The notes beneath the pieces were generated by a model. That model did not search any database, was not told the origin of the DNA, and was given only the letters and a program-made list of their open reading frames with translations. DNA of 64,000 nucleotides from assembly GCA_013335115.1 (NCBI GenBank), contig JAAXWQ010000009.1, forward strand, positions 1 to 64,000. The letters are read 5' to 3'. Shown piece after piece: positions 46,614 through 56,395 of the stretch (positions are counted from its first letter, which is position 1; each line of letters begins with the position of its first letter). Both the position numbers and the translations under genes were made by a program. The DNA is from Chlorobiaceae bacterium (lineage in GTDB: Bacteria; Bacteroidota; Chlorobiia; Chlorobiales; Chlorobiaceae).

Positions 46614-48065
46614 CTATTGCCCCGGGGAGGGTTCGTAGATCCTGCCGGCCGACTCCGGTCCCCAGGAGTGGACCGGATAGGGATCCGGGACAATCCCTGC
46701 CAGCGCGGCCCTGAGGCTGTCGACGATTTTCCAGGAGCGTTCCACGCTGTCTCGCCGGATGAAGTTCATCTGGTTGCCTTCGATCGCGTCGAGCAGCAAC
46801 CGGTGGTAGGGTGTCAGCCCTTTCTCCGCGAACAAATCCCGGTAATCGAACTTCATGAAGACCGGGTCGGTGACCATCTCCTCACCGGGCCGTTTCGTAC
46901 CGAACCTTATGGCCACGGTCTCTTCTGGCTGGATACCGAGGATGACCTGGTTCGGCGTGCAGGCAGCCGCACCGAACTCCCCGTAGAAGTTCTGCGGCGG
47001 GCACCTGAAGGTGATCACGATTTCGGTGACCGTGCGGCCGAGCGCTTTACCAGCCTTCATGAAGAAGGGGACGCCCGACCAGCGCCAGTTGTCGACCATG
47101 AACTTCAGCGAGGCGAAGGTCTCGACGGTCGAGTCCGGCCCCACCCCCTTCTCTTCCCGGTACCCGTCATACTGCCCGAGCACCACCGAAGGGTGTACGG
47201 TTTCCTGTTCGAAGAGCCTGATCGAGCGGAGCACCTTGGCCTTCTCGTCCCGTATGGCATCCGCGCAAAGCTCGACGGGCGGCTCCATGGCAACGGCAGC
47301 CAGCAGCTGCAGGCCATGATTCTGCACGATGTCGCGCAGCAGGCCGGCCTCCTCGTAGTAGGCGCCACGTCCGCGGATGCCAAACTCCTCGGCGATGGTG
47401 ATCTGCACCTGCGCGATGTACTGCCGGTTCCAGAGCGGTTCGAACATGCCGTTCGAAAAGCGGAAGACCATGATGTTCTGCACCGGCTCCTTGCCGAGGT
47501 AGTGGTCAATCCGGTAGATCTGGTGTTCGTCGAACGCATCCTCGAGCATGACGTTCAACGCACGGGCACTCTGCAGGTCATGGCCGAACGGCTTTTCGAC
47601 AACGATCTTGCGCCACCCGGGGCAGGTGGCCCCGCGTCCTCCAAGGCCCACCCGGACAAGGTTCCCCACGATCGCCGGGGCGAGGCTGGGCGGCGTCGAG
47701 AGGTAGAAGAGCAGGTTATTGCAGGCCCCATCCCCGACGTGGGTGCTGATGATTTCGTCGTACAGGGCGACATAGCCCTCAGGCTGGTCAAGCTCGGCAT
47801 TGACGTAGAACAACCGCTCACAGAACAGCTCGAAGTGCGGACGGTCGTCAACGGAATCAGGCGACAGCTCCATGACCCGGTCGAACACGAAGCGGCGGAA
47901 CCCCTCATGGCTGTAGCCCGCCCTGCCGACACCGATCAGCCGCCACGACTCGGGCAGGTGGCCCCACCGGAAAAGCTGGTAGATCGACGGAAAGAGCTTC
48001 CTCGACGCCAGGTCGCTGCCGGCGCCGAAGATGACGACCGTAAAGTTGTCCAGGCGCCTGCTCAT
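46614..48065 (-). CDS. zwf: glucose-6-phosphate dehydrogenase
   Basis: Oxidises glucose 6-phosphate to 6-phosphogluconolactone with reduction of NAD(P). The 483 residues contain the substrate/catalytic motif [13 protein letters not shown] (about 186-198) and the C-terminal domain with [13 protein letters not shown]. The coenzyme loop reads [15 protein letters not shown], whereas most family members have GA(S/T)GDLA; the swapped Gly and Ser are a real feature of the sequence. Its start overlaps the gnd stop (ATGA), so both oxidative pentose-phosphate enzymes are co-translated. Confidence 0.93.
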   Translation of the reverse strand: MSRRLDNFTVVIFGAGSDLASRKLFPSIYQLFRWGHLPESWRLIGVGRAGYSHEGFRRFVFDRVMELSPDSVDDRPHFELFCERLFYVNAELDQPEGYVALYDEIISTHVGDGACNNLLFYLSTPPSLAPAIVGNLVRVGLGGRGATCPGWRKIVVEKPFGHDLQSARALNVMLEDAFDEHQIYRIDHYLGKEPVQNIMVFRFSNGMFEPLWNRQYIAQVQITIAEEFGIRGRGAYYEEAGLLRDIVQNHGLQLLAAVAMEPPVELCADAIRDEKAKVLRSIRLFEQETVHPSVVLGQYDGYREEKGVGPDSTVETFASLKFMVDNWRWSGVPFFMKAGKALGRTVTEIVITFRCPPQNFYGEFGAAACTPNQVILGIQPEETVAIRFGTKRPGEEMVTDPVFMKFDYRDLFAEKGLTPYHRLLLDAIEGNQMNFIRRDSVERSWKIVDSLRAALAGIVPDPYPVHSWGPESAGRIYEPSPGQ

Positions 48066-48979
48066 GACGATGCCTCCCCCCCCTCCGCCGGCGAATAGCC
48101 GTGTCCGCCGAACTCATGGCGAAGCGCCGCGACCACCCGATCGGAAAAATTGTCCTTCGAACGGGAACTGAAGCGCCGGAACACCGATCCGGCAATCACC
48201 GGGATGGATACCCCGCGCTCAAGCGCGGCCTGGACCGTCCAGCGCCCTTCGCCCGAATCGGCAATCGCCCCTCCGAGGTAGGAGAGGCGGGCGTCCTTCG
48301 CAAAGGCCTTCCCGGCAAGCTCCATCAGCCAACCCCTGATGACCGAGCCGTTCGACCAGACCCTCGCCACCGTTTCGTGGTCGATGCCGTAGCCGCTCGA
48401 TTCGAGGAGGTCGAACCCTTCGCCGATCGCCTGCATCATGCCGTACTCGATGCCGTTGTGCACCATCTTGACGAAATGCCCCGATCCCGACGCGCCCATG
48501 TAGCCGTAGCCCTCCCCGACGCAGAGGTCCCTGAGCAGGGGCTCGACCGCATCGTAAGCCTCCCGCGGACCGCCGACCATGATGCAGGCTCCATTCCGTG
48601 CCCCTTCGAGCCCGCCGCTGGTGCCGGCGTCGAGCAGATGGACCCCGTCCCCGGCAAGCTTCGCAGCGCGGGAGACCGTATCGGTGTAATGGGAATTCCC
48701 GCCGTCGATGACAATGTCGCCGCTCCGCAGGGAGGGTGCCAGCCCGTCGAGGACCGTATCGACCGCCCGGCCGGCAGGGACCATCATCCAGACGACCCTC
48801 GGACTCCGAAGTTCATCGACGAGGTGATGCAACGAGCCGGCAGGGACCGCTCCTCGTCCGGCAAGCGTCCCGACCGCATCCGCGGACAGGTCGTACACCA
48901 CGACCCGGTGGCCGCACTCGAGGAGGTGCTCAACCATGGCGAACCCCATTTTCCCGAGCCCAATGAATCCGATCTCCAT
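48062..48979 (-). CDS. gnd: 6-phosphogluconate dehydrogenase, decarboxylating (short GndA type)
   Basis: Converts 6-phosphogluconate to ribulose 5-phosphate. At 305 residues it is the short form. It has the Rossmann loop [18 protein letters not shown], an Asp after the second strand ([10 protein letters not shown]) that favours NAD over NADP, the signature [14 protein letters not shown] and active-site [17 protein letters not shown] (Lys about 166). It ends with a small helical domain. The ATGA overlap with zwf supports a joint pathway role. Confidence 0.93.
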   Translation of the reverse strand: MEIGFIGLGKMGFAMVEHLLECGHRVVVYDLSADAVGTLAGRGAVPAGSLHHLVDELRSPRVVWMMVPAGRAVDTVLDGLAPSLRSGDIVIDGGNSHYTDTVSRAAKLAGDGVHLLDAGTSGGLEGARNGACIMVGGPREAYDAVEPLLRDLCVGEGYGYMGASGSGHFVKMVHNGIEYGMMQAIGEGFDLLESSGYGIDHETVARVWSNGSVIRGWLMELAGKAFAKDARLSYLGGAIADSGEGRWTVQAALERGVSIPVIAGSVFRRFSSRSKDNFSDRVVAALRHEFGGHGYSPAEGGEASS

Positions 48980-48992
48980 GACCCCTCTTCCT

Positions 48993-51788
48993 TTATGATT
49001 TTGGTTGTTTGCCGAGCCATCCCCTCCTGGCCAGTTCGATCCTGAGGAGCTCGACCTGCTGTTCGAGCAAAGGCAGTAGCGCTTTGGCAGCGACGGGCCC
49101 GCCTGACTTGACGGCCTTTTCCACCTCGTGCGCCAGCTGGCTCAACCTGATGGCGCCGATTGTTGCCGCCGATCCCTTCATAGAGTGCGCCAGCAGCCGT
49201 ATCCGTTCCGCATCACCGCCACCCAGGGCTGCACCGAATCCGGCGATCTGCAATGGAGCATCCTCGATGAACCGGGCGATGACCTCCCTGATGATGAACT
49301 CATCATGGTCCAGCCGCCGGAGGACGTCCTCCTCGTCAAAGATTGCCCCGGCCACCGCTTCGAGCTCATCCTGTGGCAGGTTATGCGGATTCGGGAGCCT
49401 CAGGTACTTTTCGATCATCCGCAGGAAATCCGTCTTGTGGACAGGCTTGGCGATGTAATCGTCCATGCCCGCGTCGATACAGCGCTTCCGGTCACCCACC
49501 ATGGCATTGGCCGTCATGGCAACGATAGGCAGCGACACGTTGGCCTCTCCAGCCCGGCCGGCCCTGATGAGACGTGTCGTCGCGAAACCGTCGAGATCAG
49601 GCATCTGGCAATCCATGAACAACAGGTCGAAACCCTCCTTGCCGAGTATCGTGAGCGCCTCGATGCCGGTTTCGGCCACCACCGGATCATACCCTGCCTT
49701 CCGGAGCATCGAGACGGCGACCTGCTGGTTGACGACGCTATCTTCGACGACCAGTATCCTGGCGGCAGAAATCCGTGGCTCATCCGGCAAGCCATCGGCA
49801 GGACGCTCCGTAGCTGCGGCCGACGAGCGCGTCGGCGGTTCGGCAAGTGCATCGAAAAGTTCTTTCTGGCGCAACGGCTTGCTGATGCAACGGTCCGAAA
49901 TGCGCTCGAACGAAGCTGGCACCATGCTTCGCCTCCCGAACGCGCGCATCACGATAATCTTCATGTCCTGAACGCCTGCGCCGGACCGGAGCCTTGGACA
50001 CAGCTCGAAGAGCGGCATGCCTTCAATCGTGTCGTCGATCAGGGCGAAATCCGGCGCAAACCCCGAGTTTACGGAAGCATCGACCAACGCGAGCGCCTCG
50101 TCGCCGTCGGACGCGGCATGGCAGCAACAACCGTAGTAACCGAGGAGTTCAGCGAGCATCTGCCGCCTGAGCGGGTTGCCGTCGACCAGGAGCACGTCAC
50201 GCCCCTTCAGGTCCGGGGATTCTCCGACAGCACCGTCGACGGCCTGCTGCCGCCTCGAGAGCCGGAACCGGAAAACGAAGGTGGAACCCTCACCAGGCAC
50301 GCTGCTTACCGTTACATCCCCTCCCAACTTTTTGGCGAGCTGGGCCGAGATGGACAATCCGAGCCCTGTGCCCCCATACTTCCTGATCGTCGATCCGTCA
50401 CCCTGGGTAAAGGGGGCAAAGATCGATTCAATGCGGTCTGCGGGAATGCCGATCCCCGTATCGATGATCGAAACCCGCAGGCCAAGGGAGTCGGAGCCAT
50501 CCTCCTCGACCTCCGCACGAACGACGATTCCTCCCGACGAGGTGAACTTGAGCGCATTGCCGATCAGGTTGATCAGCACCTGCCTGATCCGGGAGGGATC
50601 CCCGGTAACCAGGCAGGGAAGCCCGGGATCCGGGTAGAGGGTAAGGTCGAGCCCCTTCTCGTCCGCCTCGAGGCCGAACATCCCGGAGACATCCTCGAGC
50701 AGGGAAAGCAGGTTGAAATCAATCGTATCCAGCTCGAGCCGATTGGCCTCGATCTTCGAGAAGTCGAGGAGGTCGTTGATGATCCGGATCAGGCTCCTTC
50801 CACTGGAGACGATCGTTTCGACGTATTTCTGCTGCTCGGGGTTGAGTGGCGTTTCGAGCAGCAGGTCCGACATGCCGATAACCCCGTTCATCGGAGTCCG
50901 GATCTCGTGGCTGACGTTGGCCAGGAATTCGCTCTTTGCCGCGCTGGCGGCCTCGGCCTTCTTGGCCATGCGCCTGGCGACGGAAATGGACTGCTCCAGC
51001 TGCAGGTTCATTTCGGCAAGCGCGTTACGTGCATAGCTTGCATCCTCGACAAGGTTCAAGAGTGCTTCACGCTGGGCTTTGCCGCCATAAGCCCCGGAAC
51101 CGGTCTCCACAGGCGGTTCCGGCGCCTCCGTTCCAGCCGGTCCGGCTGCCTGGATGTTGAGCAGGCGCTCCCACTCACGGGCATCGTCCTCGGGTATCCG
51201 GTAGGCCGGAGTCCTGTCGAGCTCCGCGCAAAGGCGGTTGACCTCGGCCTTCAATTCGATGATCCTCTTTTCGCGGCCCACCATAAGGCTGTTGAAACGC
51301 TCAAGCTCATGGATGGAAAAGCGGGCAGAAGCCTCCATCAGCTTCCGGTCGGTAATATCGGTCACCATCATCACCAACAGCTCCATCCCGTCCACGACGC
51401 CAAGGCTCAGCCGTGACTCGATCCAGGATTCGGCGCCGTCCTCCGAAAAAAAGCGCTCTTCATACTGCACCGGACAACCCGTTTCGAAGACGGACCTGAC
51501 CGACGAGCGCAGCTTTGCGTGGCTCTCACCGGAAAACAACTCGAAAAGGCTTTTACCGACAGGTTCGACAACCGCCTGGCCATGCAGGGTGCGGTTCATG
51601 TAGACGATCCGCTCCCGGCGGTCTATCGCCACGATCGTGTCGGGGGTGTTCGCCATGATGGAGGCCAACAGCGCCCCCGCGTCCGGACTCCCCGAAAACA
51701 TCGGAATGCCGTGATTCGACAATCGGGCCGGTTGGGCCCCGGCTGACCCGGACGGGAACTCTTCGTGCAAAAGGTATTCGGTAGACAT
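48993..51788 (-). CDS. hybrid sensor histidine kinase with PAS, two receiver domains and Hpt
   Basis: A 931-residue phosphorelay protein without membrane helices. Domains in order: PAS (about 42-150; [20 protein letters not shown]), linker with coiled coil, HisKA with [15 protein letters not shown] (His294), ATPase (N box [10 protein letters not shown] boxes DTGIGIP and GGTGLGLSI), receiver 1 (about 530-650; acceptor Asp585 but only one acid in the pocket, VDGN), receiver 2 (about 677-795; VVEDS, Asp726 in [10 protein letters not shown], Lys781) and Hpt (about 830-925; [13 protein letters not shown], His868). No output regulator gene is adjacent. gnd follows by 13 bp. Confidence 0.93.
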   Translation of the reverse strand: MSTEYLLHEEFPSGSAGAQPARLSNHGIPMFSGSPDAGALLASIMANTPDTIVAIDRRERIVYMNRTLHGQAVVEPVGKSLFELFSGESHAKLRSSVRSVFETGCPVQYEERFFSEDGAESWIESRLSLGVVDGMELLVMMVTDITDRKLMEASARFSIHELERFNSLMVGREKRIIELKAEVNRLCAELDRTPAYRIPEDDAREWERLLNIQAAGPAGTEAPEPPVETGSGAYGGKAQREALLNLVEDASYARNALAEMNLQLEQSISVARRMAKKAEAASAAKSEFLANVSHEIRTPMNGVIGMSDLLLETPLNPEQQKYVETIVSSGRSLIRIINDLLDFSKIEANRLELDTIDFNLLSLLEDVSGMFGLEADEKGLDLTLYPDPGLPCLVTGDPSRIRQVLINLIGNALKFTSSGGIVVRAEVEEDGSDSLGLRVSIIDTGIGIPADRIESIFAPFTQGDGSTIRKYGGTGLGLSISAQLAKKLGGDVTVSSVPGEGSTFVFRFRLSRRQQAVDGAVGESPDLKGRDVLLVDGNPLRRQMLAELLGYYGCCCHAASDGDEALALVDASVNSGFAPDFALIDDTIEGMPLFELCPRLRSGAGVQDMKIIVMRAFGRRSMVPASFERISDRCISKPLRQKELFDALAEPPTRSSAAATERPADGLPDEPRISAARILVVEDSVVNQQVAVSMLRKAGYDPVVAETGIEALTILGKEGFDLLFMDCQMPDLDGFATTRLIRAGRAGEANVSLPIVAMTANAMVGDRKRCIDAGMDDYIAKPVHKTDFLRMIEKYLRLPNPHNLPQDELEAVAGAIFDEEDVLRRLDHDEFIIREVIARFIEDAPLQIAGFGAALGGGDAERIRLLAHSMKGSAATIGAIRLSQLAHEVEKAVKSGGPVAAKALLPLLEQQVELLRIELARRGWLGKQPKS

Positions 51789-51848
51789 TGCCGTAAGGAG
51801 TGGGTGGATGTACGGTAGCGCCGCTATCAGAAGGCGGTGGTTTGGATA

Positions 51849-53009
51849 TTACAAACCAGGTCGTGCGGACTGGATTCCGTTCCGGGAGGACGAGGCAGAC
51901 GCCATCCGGCAATATCGTTCGATCAGTGCCCCGTTGACCGTGGACCATGACATGCCGTCTGCGAACTCGAGCCCGAGGGCGCGCATCGAATCGTAGACTG
52001 CACGATCCTGCATGAGCTGCAGGCAGGCATCATGGTACCCGTCGATATCGCCGGCATTGGCGACGAACCCCGCTCCCGACCTGCGGACCAGGTCCATGCA
52101 TCCCCCGACATCCGAGACCACCGACGGCAGTCCGGAGGCAAGCGCCTCGAGAACGACGTTACAGAAAGCTTCGGTCGTCGACGGAAACAGGAAAACGTCA
52201 CCGCTCGCATACGCCTCGGGCAGGGCCGGGCCGGTGAGGTAGCCGGTAAACACCGCTTCGGGCATCCGGCTCCGCATCTGCGCCTCAGCAGGTCCCGAAC
52301 CGATCATGACGAATTTCACGCGGTCGCCCAGCCCTTCGTCCATGAAACGCCGGTAAATCCCGATCACCGTCTCGACATCCTTGTAGAGTACGAACCTGCC
52401 GGCGTAGACGAAAACCGTCTTCTCCTCCGCCCCCCACGTTCGCCGCAGGGCATCCGATCGTCGCGACGGGTCGAAAAGAGCCTTATCGACACCCCGGGAC
52501 CAAAGTTCGACCTTGCCGATCCCCTTCGCGATGAGCTTGGCCCGGATGACATCGTTCGGAGCCAGCACGACGTCGCACGAGTTGTAGAACTTCACCAGGT
52601 AGTCCCAGGCATATTTTTCGGCAAATCCGAGGTGGTAATAGCTGAAATAGGAGGGGAAATCGGTATGGAACGCGGAGGCGACAGGAAGCCCCCGCTTCCT
52701 CGCATAGCGGAGGAACCTGTGGCCGACGATGTCGGGCGTCGATATATGGATGATGTCCGGGGAAAAACCGTCGAGCTCCCTTTCGGTGCGGCCGCTGCAA
52801 AAACCCAACCGGTAGTCGGGATAGACCGGTACCGGAATCGACGGCACCCGATGGACATCCTGCGAACCACCATCAGGCAAGGGGGTATCTGGCGACCAGA
52901 CGGCCACCTCGTGCCCGGCCTTCTTCATCGATGAAACCAGCTGGTAGATCGAGCGTACGGCGCCATCCTTGTCCTTGACATACGATCCCGAATAGATAGC
53001 TATCTTCAT
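51849..53009 (-). CDS. glycosyltransferase family 4 protein
   Basis: A 386-residue GT-B retaining glycosyltransferase. The N-terminal domain begins MKIAIYSGSYVKDKDGAVRS and includes IHISTPDIVGHRFLRYARKR and AFHTDFPSYFSYY. The C-terminal domain carries FVYAGRFVLYKDVETVI and the donor-site FLFPSTTEAFCNVVLEALAS (with the EAFCNVVLE form of the E-x7-E motif). The pattern is near diacylglycerol or mannosyl transferases of the GT4 type, so a glycolipid product is possible but unproven. It is followed by the hybrid kinase gene. Confidence 0.88.
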   Translation of the reverse strand: MKIAIYSGSYVKDKDGAVRSIYQLVSSMKKAGHEVAVWSPDTPLPDGGSQDVHRVPSIPVPVYPDYRLGFCSGRTERELDGFSPDIIHISTPDIVGHRFLRYARKRGLPVASAFHTDFPSYFSYYHLGFAEKYAWDYLVKFYNSCDVVLAPNDVIRAKLIAKGIGKVELWSRGVDKALFDPSRRSDALRRTWGAEEKTVFVYAGRFVLYKDVETVIGIYRRFMDEGLGDRVKFVMIGSGPAEAQMRSRMPEAVFTGYLTGPALPEAYASGDVFLFPSTTEAFCNVVLEALASGLPSVVSDVGGCMDLVRRSGAGFVANAGDIDGYHDACLQLMQDRAVYDSMRALGLEFADGMSWSTVNGALIERYCRMASASSSRNGIQSARPGL

Positions 53010-53083
53010 ATCGCTCTGACAAAACCTGACAACGTAACCATCATTTCCTCACCCATTGCAAATCCGCCGTTCTGTTCTTTTCC

Positions 53084-53101
53084 AACAGTGACCAGACACT
53101 G
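53084..53101. promoter_or_regulatory. inverted repeat upstream of the glycosyltransferase gene
   Basis: ACAGTG (53084-53089) and CACTGT (53096-53101) are perfect inverted half-sites separated by 6 bp. They lie 75 bp upstream of the glycosyltransferase start in the 141-bp gap, with no T-run that would mark a terminator. A dimeric regulator could bind here. Confidence 0.35.
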
Positions 53102-53150
53102 TCAAAGGTAACATTTCCCGATAAAAAAAGCCACAAACACCGGCCCCCGT

Positions 53151-53618
53151 TCACAACTTCAGGGAGAGCCTCGCCAACAGCGGATTGACCAGGCGGCGAT
53201 AATCGGGCCACGACATCCTGAGCAGCTCCGTGTGGGCCCCGGCGTTGAACGTGATCTCTTCGGACTCATCAAGCTCGTCGTCCGCATACACCTCCATCCC
53301 GTAGAGGTTCCCGAAGGGAGGCATGGCGCCGATCTCGCATTCAGGGAACAACCCGCCGAACTCCTGTTCGCCGGCCAGCGCAACGTCCCGTGTGCCGCAA
53401 AGTGCCCGTAGCAGTTCGAAATCGAGCTGCCTCGATGCCGGCAGGACCGCCATGGCCATCCTGCCGTCGACCGAGACCATGACCGTCTTGGCGAACGACT
53501 TACCGGAAACATGGGCCGAAGCCGCGATCTCCTGTGCCGTGTAGGCAGGCGAATGACTGATGACAAAATATCTGACCTGGTGGCTGTCCAGGTAATCCCG
53601 TAACCTTCGTATCGGCAT
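53151..53618 (-). CDS. YbaK/ProX-type aminoacyl-tRNA deacylase domain protein
   Basis: A 155-residue YbaK/EbsC-fold protein. The family landmarks are YFVISHSPAYTAQEIAASAH, GKSFAKTVMVSVDGRMAMAV (with the conserved Lys), ALAGEQEFGGLFPECEIGAM and PPFGNLYGMEVYAD. Such domains hydrolyse mischarged tRNA, for example Cys- or Ala-tRNA(Pro). Which tRNA this one edits is not evident. It is a single gene with 350 bp of non-coding DNA upstream. Confidence 0.85.
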   Translation of the reverse strand: MPIRRLRDYLDSHQVRYFVISHSPAYTAQEIAASAHVSGKSFAKTVMVSVDGRMAMAVLPASRQLDFELLRALCGTRDVALAGEQEFGGLFPECEIGAMPPFGNLYGMEVYADDELDESEEITFNAGAHTELLRMSWPDYRRLVNPLLARLSLKL

Positions 53619-53969
53619 GATCGCCTCCTTTTTTCAGTTATGCAGGCCGTCCGGTGCCGCGGACGGTTGAAACGGACGCTGTAAAAGCCGGCGGCAAGGG
53701 GGCGGCACGTCAGGTACCGGAAAAGGCAAAAAGTCGATTGGGGAAAAAGTACCGGTAATGGGGGCGGCTTCAGGCGGACACAAACAGGGTCGGCGAGCTT
53801 GCCTGATGACGGGGGGAATAACTACATGTTACGAAAACCGGTGATCAGGAGCAAATATCCCTGCCATCCACCGGTTCACGCCCGGCAACGCTCCCCTGCC
53901 GAGGGCGAGGCCGGCCTTTTTTCCGGAAGCCCCACTGGCTGCAGGGCACGGCTCATGATTGGTTCCATA
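53619..53969. other. 350-bp gene-free interval
   Basis: I see no credible gene here. The interval lies upstream of the YbaK-like gene and downstream of the aldehyde dehydrogenase gene, both on the minus strand. It holds a 7-bp hairpin CCGTCCG/CGGACGG (53647-53666), with a further CGGACG just beyond it, and two GTACCGG words about 40 bp apart. GGCCGGCC followed by six T residues at about 53910-53925 is a weak terminator-like element. Confidence 0.5.
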
Positions 53970-55358
53970 TCAGGAAAACCGGTCGACGATCCACCTGAGA
54001 AGGCGCAGTTTGTGCTCCCCATAGGGCGGATATCGAAGGTCCGGGTCCGGGAAGGGCGACCTGGCCAGCACGCTCCGCGGAGCAGTGAAGGTTTCGAAAC
54101 CAGTCCTGCCGTGGTAGGCGCCCATGCCGCTCATGCCCCGACCGCCGAACGGCAGCCCATGGATAGATGCGTGGAACAGCAGGTCGTTGCAGCAGATACC
54201 CCCGCTCAGGGTGCGTCCTTCGACCTCCCGGAGGTCATCGGAACGGCCTGAAAAAAGGTAGATGGCCAGCGGTTCGCTGCCAGAGCGGACGATATCGGTG
54301 GCCTCGGCGAGCGCTGATACCCTGAGCACCGGCAGCACCGGGCCGAAAACCTCCTCCTGCATGAGCTGCGAATCCGGTCGCACGCCACGCATGAGCGTCG
54401 GCTCGATGTACCTGTCCGCAGCGTCCACGCGGCCGCCGACGACAACCTCCCCCTCAGCGAGGCAGGCGGCAAGCCTGTTGAAGCTCCGCCTGTCGGGCAT
54501 GCGGGCGTAATCGGGACTCGTCTGCGGGTCTTCGCCGTAGAAGTGCTTCAGCGCCTCACGGATCAATCCGAGCAGCGGGGCCTCGACCGACTCGTGGACC
54601 AGCAGGTAGTCCGGCGAGATGCAGGTCTGGCCGGCATTCAGGAACTTTGCCCAGGCGATCCGGCGTGCTGCGATGCGGAGGTCGGCTGTCTCGGTCACGA
54701 TGCAGGGGCACTTCCCCCCCAGTTCGAGCGTGACCGGCGAAAGGTGCTTCGCCGCGGCTGTCATCACCTCGCGCCCCTTATTGCGGCTGCCGGTGAAGAA
54801 AAAGTGGTCGAACCGGTGGCGAAGCAGCTCACGGGTCAGATCGGGCCCGCCCTCGACGATGCGTATCGCGTCGCCGTCGACGAAGCGGGGAAGTTCCGTC
54901 GAAAGCAACCGGGAGGTTTCGGGAGCCAGCTCCGAAGGCTTGACGAGCAAGCAGTTACCGCCGGCGAGTGCGCCGACGAGCGGGGCGAGGCTGAGCTGGA
55001 GCGGGTAGTTCCAGGCCCCGATAACGAGGACGACACCGAGCGGCTCCCTGGTGAACCAGGCCCGGCCGGGCTGGTAATGCAGCGGCACCGGCACCCGCCG
55101 TGGCTTCATCCACCCCCTGAGGCGCCTCCGGACATACCTGGTCTCCGAGAGCAGCCAGCCGGTCTCGGTCAGCCAGGTTTCGGCTTCGGACTTGCGGAAG
55201 TCGGCTTGCAGGGCCCTGGCGATCGGGGCCTCGCACTCCCGAAGAAACGATTCGAGCCCTCGGAGCTGGGCGAGCCTCCAGGCAAGGGGCCGGGTCCTGC
55301 CGCTGTCGAAACAGCCTTTCAACCCTGCATGCGCCCGGTCGTCATACTGAAAGCTCAT
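53970..55358 (-). CDS. aldehyde dehydrogenase, class 3-like
   Basis: Oxidises an aldehyde to the acid with NAD(P). The body has LGVVLVIGAWNYPLQLSLAP (about 100-120), FTGSRNKGREVM, the general-base TLELGGKCPCIV and the nucleophile in KFLNAGQTCISPDYLLVHE. The WNYP motif and short C terminus fit the ALDH3/fatty or coniferyl aldehyde group. ATG 55358 (MSFQYDD) is preferred; an upstream ATG at 55385 adds nine residues. It is transcribed alone. An inverted repeat lies just upstream. Confidence 0.9.
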   Translation of the reverse strand: MSFQYDDRAHAGLKGCFDSGRTRPLAWRLAQLRGLESFLRECEAPIARALQADFRKSEAETWLTETGWLLSETRYVRRRLRGWMKPRRVPVPLHYQPGRAWFTREPLGVVLVIGAWNYPLQLSLAPLVGALAGGNCLLVKPSELAPETSRLLSTELPRFVDGDAIRIVEGGPDLTRELLRHRFDHFFFTGSRNKGREVMTAAAKHLSPVTLELGGKCPCIVTETADLRIAARRIAWAKFLNAGQTCISPDYLLVHESVEAPLLGLIREALKHFYGEDPQTSPDYARMPDRRSFNRLAACLAEGEVVVGGRVDAADRYIEPTLMRGVRPDSQLMQEEVFGPVLPVLRVSALAEATDIVRSGSEPLAIYLFSGRSDDLREVEGRTLSGGICCNDLLFHASIHGLPFGGRGMSGMGAYHGRTGFETFTAPRSVLARSPFPDPDLRYPPYGEHKLRLLRWIVDRFS

Positions 55359-55388
55359 GGCTCCACCGAAAGATACGGTTGACAAGCA

Positions 55389-55406
55389 CTACATAACCTA
55401 ATGTAG
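55389..55406. promoter_or_regulatory. inverted repeat upstream of the aldehyde dehydrogenase gene
   Basis: CTACAT (55389-55394) and ATGTAG (55401-55406) are perfect half-sites with a 6-bp spacer. The site is about 30 bp before the preferred start of the dehydrogenase gene and could be an operator. Confidence 0.35.
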
Positions 55407-55516
55407 GGCATTCACCTCCAACTTTCCGAATGTTGTCCATATCGACTTTCTGCCGTACATTCACTCCTTAGGGCATGTACACGTGCGAACCATCAACCCC
55501 CTGACCCTTACCACGT

Positions 55517-56269
55517 ATGGAATGGATCTCCAGTCCCGAAGCATGGATTGCGCTATTGACGCTGACGGCCCTCGAAATCGTCCTGGGCATCGACAACATC
55601 ATCTTCATTTCGATCATCGTGGGGCGCCTGCCGGAATCGCAGCGGGGAAAGGGGCGCATCCTCGGGCTCGGGCTGGCCATGCTCACCCGGATCATGCTCC
55701 TGCTCTCCATCACCTGGGTCATGGGGCTGACGGCCGACCTCTTCACGGTGCTCCGGCACCCCGTCTCGGGCCGCGACCTCATCCTGCTCGGCGGAGGGCT
55801 CTTCCTGCTCGCCAAAAGCACCGGCGAGATCCATGAAAGCCTCGAAGGCGGTGAGCTCGACGAGAAGAACGGCGCCGCATCGGGCTTCGTCTCGACCCTC
55901 ATCCAGATCGCCATCATCGACATCGTCTTCTCGCTCGACTCGGTCATCACGGCCGTAGGCCTGGCCAACGACATCCCGGTGATGATCCTCTCGATCATGA
56001 TCGCCGTGGGAATCATGATGGTCTCCTCGAAATCGATCGGCGACTTCGTCGACCGTCACCCGACCGTCAAGATGCTGGCACTGAGCTTCCTGATCCTCGT
56101 CGGCGTCACCCTCATCGCCGAGGGGGCCGGGTTCGAATTCCCGAAAGGCTACATCTATTTCGCCATGGCCTTCTCGGTATGCGTCGAGATGCTCAACCTG
56201 CGGCTGCGCAGGAAAGATGCGGAACCGGTCCATCTGCACAAGGCCATCGAGGAGGGCGAGGCCCCGTAA
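55517..56269 (+). CDS. TerC family integral membrane protein
   Basis: A 250-residue membrane protein with about seven helices. The paired acidic motifs of TerC are present: LEIVLGIDNIIFISIIVGRL (about 15-34) and IIDIVFSLDSVITAVGLAN (about 133-151). TerC proteins are linked to metal (manganese, calcium) export or to metalation of secreted proteins and to tellurite resistance. No other ter genes are near. It is the first gene of a plus-strand run with the Lon-like protease and stress protein. Confidence 0.9.
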   Translation: MEWISSPEAWIALLTLTALEIVLGIDNIIFISIIVGRLPESQRGKGRILGLGLAMLTRIMLLLSITWVMGLTADLFTVLRHPVSGRDLILLGGGLFLLAKSTGEIHESLEGGELDEKNGAASGFVSTLIQIAIIDIVFSLDSVITAVGLANDIPVMILSIMIAVGIMMVSSKSIGDFVDRHPTVKMLALSFLILVGVTLIAEGAGFEFPKGYIYFAMAFSVCVEMLNLRLRRKDAEPVHLHKAIEEGEAP

Positions 56270-56395
56270 GCCGCCAACGGAACCATTTCGGCACCCCTGC
56301 GCGTTGATATTGCTGTATCCGGCCGGTGGCGCTGATCCCGGGAACGCCATGTCCCCCTGCCGCATCCTTTCTGCCCGGAAAAAGGAGCATCACAC

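Noticed and set aside
49128-51416. 762-codon open frame on the plus strand
   Set aside because: Antisense to the hybrid kinase gene, whose domains are intact. The product resembles no protein family.
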